From: an uncultured cyanobacterium
Lineage (GTDB): Bacteria; Cyanobacteriota; Cyanobacteriia; PCC-6307; Cyanobiaceae
Direction: 5' to 3'
Assembly: GCA_903921295.1 (NCBI GenBank)
Contig: CAIXOZ010000150.1
Location: forward strand, 1-25,254
DNA length: 25,254 bases
Position numbers and translations under genes: made by a program. The notes below the pieces were generated by a model, which worked only from the letters and a program-made list of their open reading frames with translations, ran no database searches and was not told the origin of the DNA. Positions 22,893 through 25,254 of the stretch are shown piece after piece (the first letter of the stretch is position 1; each line of letters starts with the position of its first letter).

Positions 22893-23269
22893 AGCTGCCT
22901 GCCTGGAAAGACCGCTCCCTGCCACTCCATTGCCAGGTCGGGCTGATGGGAGTTGCGGGAAGAGCCCTCGGGCCAGGCTCATCAGGGGAGCCTCTGGGGT
23001 GAGCATCCGAGTGCATCCGTGCCTGCCGTTCGGGTGCAGGGGCGGCAAGGGCGATCGAAGCGACCGTCCAGCACCATGCCGTGAGGAGGGCGTTGCGACA
23101 GCCGGCAGAGCCGGGGGCAGGCGCGAGTGTCAGCGCAGGCGCCCCTGCAGGCAGGCGATCGCGTGGGCTGCGCGTCTACCGGAACCCAGCCTGAGGGGGC
23201 CCGAAGGCGACGACAGGGCCCGGTTGCACGGCGCCATGATGACGACGGACCAGGCCCGAAGCGCCGGGA
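22893..23269. other. 377-base convergent intergenic region with RNA-like structure
   Basis: No gene is defended here; open frames on both strands are short and Arg/Gly/Ala-rich. Hairpins seen: GAGCC/GGCTC (22962-22980); TGCATCCG (23012-23019) with CGGGTGCA (23031-23038), an 8-bp stem with one G-U pair; and GCAGG/CCTGC with a 4-base loop (23135-23148). A HIP1 octamer lies at 23155-23162. As both flanking genes end here, some of these may be terminators, although no T runs follow. Confidence 0.45.
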
Positions 23270-23542
23270 TCAGCCGTAGAAGAAAGCGATCTCCTTGTCT
23301 TTGAGACCCTCCCAGCCAGCGGCCTGCAGACGCTGATCGAGCGTCTGCTGATCGAAGTGCTTGGCGCCTGTCTTGACGACACGGTTGCGCATCGATTTCT
23401 TGACCCCACTGCGTGCGCGCTTGCTCTCGAGATCCATGACCTCGTTGTAGAGAGCCAGCATCGGTTCGGGGATCGGTGTGCCGTCGAGATCGATGCCGGC
23501 GGCGATGGCGTCATCAACGCCGCCGGGTCCTGCAATGGCCAT
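23270..23542 (-). CDS. Conserved-looking 90-residue protein of unknown function
   Basis: A soluble 90-residue protein. The N-terminus is Gly/Ala/Asp-rich; then come IDLDGTPIPEPMLALYNEVMDLE, a basic segment (SKRARSGVKKSMRNRVVKTG) and AKHFDQQTLDQRLQAAGWEGLKDKEIAFFYG. I recall the pattern PEPMLALYxEVM...KKSMRNR...GWEGLKxKEIAFF from picocyanobacterial genomes, always without function. The basic middle could contact nucleic acid; this is only a guess. It starts 56 bases after the metH stop on the same strand, so it is probably co-transcribed with metH. Confidence 0.78.
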   Translation of the reverse strand: MAIAGPGGVDDAIAAGIDLDGTPIPEPMLALYNEVMDLESKRARSGVKKSMRNRVVKTGAKHFDQQTLDQRLQAAGWEGLKDKEIAFFYG

Positions 23543-23598
23543 GAAACATGGTGGAAAGGCGGATGCAGCCTGCCATGCCCGCGGGATCAGGGCCGCCC

Positions 23599-25254
23599 TC
23601 AGGCGCTGAAATAGCGAGCCTGGGAATGGAGGGCCACCAGGGCCGTCGTGCTCTGTTCGGGCTCGAGTTGATCACTGGCATCCATGCGCAGCCCGATGCG
23701 GTCCGCTTGCAGCCATTCGAGCTGAGGACGGGAATCCGCCACATTCGGGCAGGCTGGATAGCCGAAGGAGTAGCGGCTGCCGCGATAGCGCTGGGCGAGC
23801 ACATCCCGCAGCGGCATCGCAGCAGGATCGGGGAAGCCGAGCTCCCGGCGGATGCGCGCATGGGTCCACTCCGCCAGGGCCTCGGCCATCTGCACGGCCA
23901 GGCCATGGAAGTAGAGGTAATCGGCGTACTGATCAGCCCGGAACAACTCCTGGGCAAAGCGACTGGCTGTTTCGCCCATGGTCACCGCCTGCATCGGCAG
24001 AACATCGGCGGGCAGGGACGCACCAGAGCCTTCAGGCCCGGTGGTGCTGACGGTGAGATCACGATAGAAATCGGCGATGCAGTACCGCTGACCGCTCCGT
24101 TGACGCGGCAGATCGAAGCGTCCCAGAGAACGATGGGCAGCAGCAGCATCGGCGCCATCGGCGAGATCGCGGGGATCAAAGACCACCACGGCATTGCCAT
24201 CGCGACCGCAGGGGAAATAACCATAGGCGACCCGCGGCGTCAGCAGCTGCTCCTGGCGGCAACGCTGCAGCCAGTGCTGCAGCACCGGTTCGGCCTTCTC
24301 CGCCAACATCGCCTCGTAATCCTGACGCGACTGTCCCTGGGCCTTGCGCAACTGCCACTGACCGGCGAACAGGGCGTTGCGGTCGAGATAAGCCGCCACC
24401 TGATCGAAGGGAATCGCATCCTCGCGAAGCACCCGCGCCCCCCAGAAGGGTGGTTGCAGCGCCGGCTCCTCCGGGACCGCCTCGGAGCGGTGATCATTGG
24501 GCCCTGTCGGTGCAGTCTGGCCCTGGGGTTCGGCTGCAGCGTCGGCAACCGCCGCTGCCTGAGCAGCCGGCTCAGAGGCCTTCGGATCGGCCGTTGATCC
24601 ATCGCCATCGAAGACTTCCAGCCCCAGGCCCACCGGTACCTCGGCGAGAAAACCACCCCGGTCATCCCATTCACCGGCCGCGCGGGCGGCAACGTAAGCG
24701 TCCATGAAGCGCAGATCGGCGAAGGCATCACGGCCATAGATCACCTGACCCTGGTACACCTCCCGGCAATCCTTGTTGACAAAACGCGGTGTCAGGGCTG
24801 CACCCCCGAGGATCACCGGCACCGAGATCCCGGCCTGATTGAAAGCTTCAAGGTTGTCTTTCATGAAGGCCGTGGACTTCACCAACAATCCACTCATGGC
24901 AATGCAGTCAGCCTGGTGAATTTTCTGAGCCTCAATAATTGCGTCCACTCCCTGCTTGATGCCTAAGTTGATCACTTCGTAGCCATTATTCGTGAGAATA
25001 ATATCAACAAGATTCTTGCCGATGTCGTGGACATCCCCCTTGACCGTGGCGATCAGAAACTTGGCCTTGGCATTGGACTCTCCTTCCACTTTTTCCATGA
25101 AAGGCTCCAGGAAAGCCACGGCGCTCTTCATCGTTTCAGCGCTCTGAAGCACGAACGGAAGTTGCATCTGGCCGCTGCCGAACAGTTCGCCCACCACCTT
25201 CATGCCATCCAGGAGGAAGGTGTTGATGATCTGCAGGGGCGGATAGGTCTGCAG
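23599..25254 (-). CDS. metH: Cobalamin-dependent methionine synthase, C-terminal part
   Basis: The last 551 residues of MetH; the start lies beyond the right edge. The enzyme transfers a methyl group from methyltetrahydrofolate through cobalamin to homocysteine. Visible domains: the helical cobalamin cap (IINTFLLDGMKVVGELFGSG, MQLPFVLQSAETMKSAV); the B12-binding Rossmann domain with the cobalt-coordinating histidine in GDVHDIGKN; INLGIKQGVDAII and MSGLLVKSTAFM; an Ala/Pro-rich linker (around SEPAAQAAAVADAAAEP); then the AdoMet-binding reactivation domain with WGARVL, RNALFAGQWQLRKAQGQS, AYGYFPCGRDGN, AEALAEWTHARIRRELG and RGSRYSFGYPACPNVADS. The catalytic homocysteine and folate domains are outside the window. 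A region of low GC (about 44% over 24841-25020) lies in the B12 domain, against nearly 70% in the linker. A 90-residue protein follows. Confidence 0.97.
   Translation of the reverse strand: MQTYPPLQIINTFLLDGMKVVGELFGSGQMQLPFVLQSAETMKSAVAFLEPFMEKVEGESNAKAKFLIATVKGDVHDIGKNLVDIILTNNGYEVINLGIKQGVDAIIEAQKIHQADCIAMSGLLVKSTAFMKDNLEAFNQAGISVPVILGGAALTPRFVNKDCREVYQGQVIYGRDAFADLRFMDAYVAARAAGEWDDRGGFLAEVPVGLGLEVFDGDGSTADPKASEPAAQAAAVADAAAEPQGQTAPTGPNDHRSEAVPEEPALQPPFWGARVLREDAIPFDQVAAYLDRNALFAGQWQLRKAQGQSRQDYEAMLAEKAEPVLQHWLQRCRQEQLLTPRVAYGYFPCGRDGNAVVVFDPRDLADGADAAAAHRSLGRFDLPRQRSGQRYCIADFYRDLTVSTTGPEGSGASLPADVLPMQAVTMGETASRFAQELFRADQYADYLYFHGLAVQMAEALAEWTHARIRRELGFPDPAAMPLRDVLAQRYRGSRYSFGYPACPNVADSRPQLEWLQADRIGLRMDASDQLEPEQSTTALVALHSQARYFSA

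Overview
The window looks like part of the chromosome of a GC-rich unicellular picocyanobacterium of the Synechococcus/Cyanobium type. The main evidence is a complete allophycocyanin-B gene (apcD). Supporting evidence is a cytochrome b6f cofactor-assembly protein of the CCB2/CCB4 type, a DUF3370 protein, a cyanobacterial RNase II-like enzyme and the short cyanobacterial form of methionyl-tRNA synthetase. Only three GCGATCGC (HIP1) octamers were found by eye, at 8245, 12017 and 23155, so this is not a HIP1-rich genome. Genus and species cannot be fixed by reading alone.

Layout. 1-3.2 kb: 3' end of a CCB-type gene (+), tail-to-tail with the minus-strand pair metG-lptC, which share a GTGA overlap. 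3.3-5.1 kb: a FAD-dependent oxidoreductase (+) divergent from metG. 5.1-8.0 kb: minus-strand translation/RNA cluster rpmG, rpsR and an RNB-domain exoribonuclease. 8.1-10.5 kb: pheT (+), convergent with rlmD (-) across a strong hairpin. 12.1-12.7 kb: apcD (+) with a textbook intrinsic terminator. 12.7-14.3 kb: about 1.6 kb with no gene I can defend. It holds a strongly T-depleted strand, two perfect 9-bp hairpins and a three-copy short element. 14.3-17.1 kb: a minus-strand J-domain protein downstream of a DUF3370 exported protein. 17.3-22.6 kb: a tiny + strand gene, then six collinear minus-strand genes (DUF2237, gpsA, phzF-like, spoIID-like, Ap4A phosphorylase-like, alternative sigma factor), with overlapping ends from gpsA to the Ap4A phosphorylase. 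22.6-25.3 kb: a small acidic protein (+), a structured convergent intergenic region, then metH (3' part) followed by a 90-residue conserved-looking protein, both minus strand.

How the genes work together. Most of the window is housekeeping: aminoacylation (metG, pheT), ribosome parts and rRNA modification (rpmG, rpsR, rlmD), RNA turnover, one-carbon/B12 metabolism (metH), phospholipid precursor synthesis (gpsA), LPS export (lptC), and photosynthesis (apcD, CCB-type protein). The least explained parts are the orphan region after apcD, the J-domain protein with a ribbon-helix-helix-like N-terminus, the alternative sigma factor at the end of a metabolic/envelope operon, and a promoter-like motif shared by apcD and the small acidic gene. 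I found no phage, transposase, CRISPR array, tRNA or rRNA. I do not see a clear-cut new multi-gene system; the best candidate for something undescribed is the 12.7-14.3 kb region.
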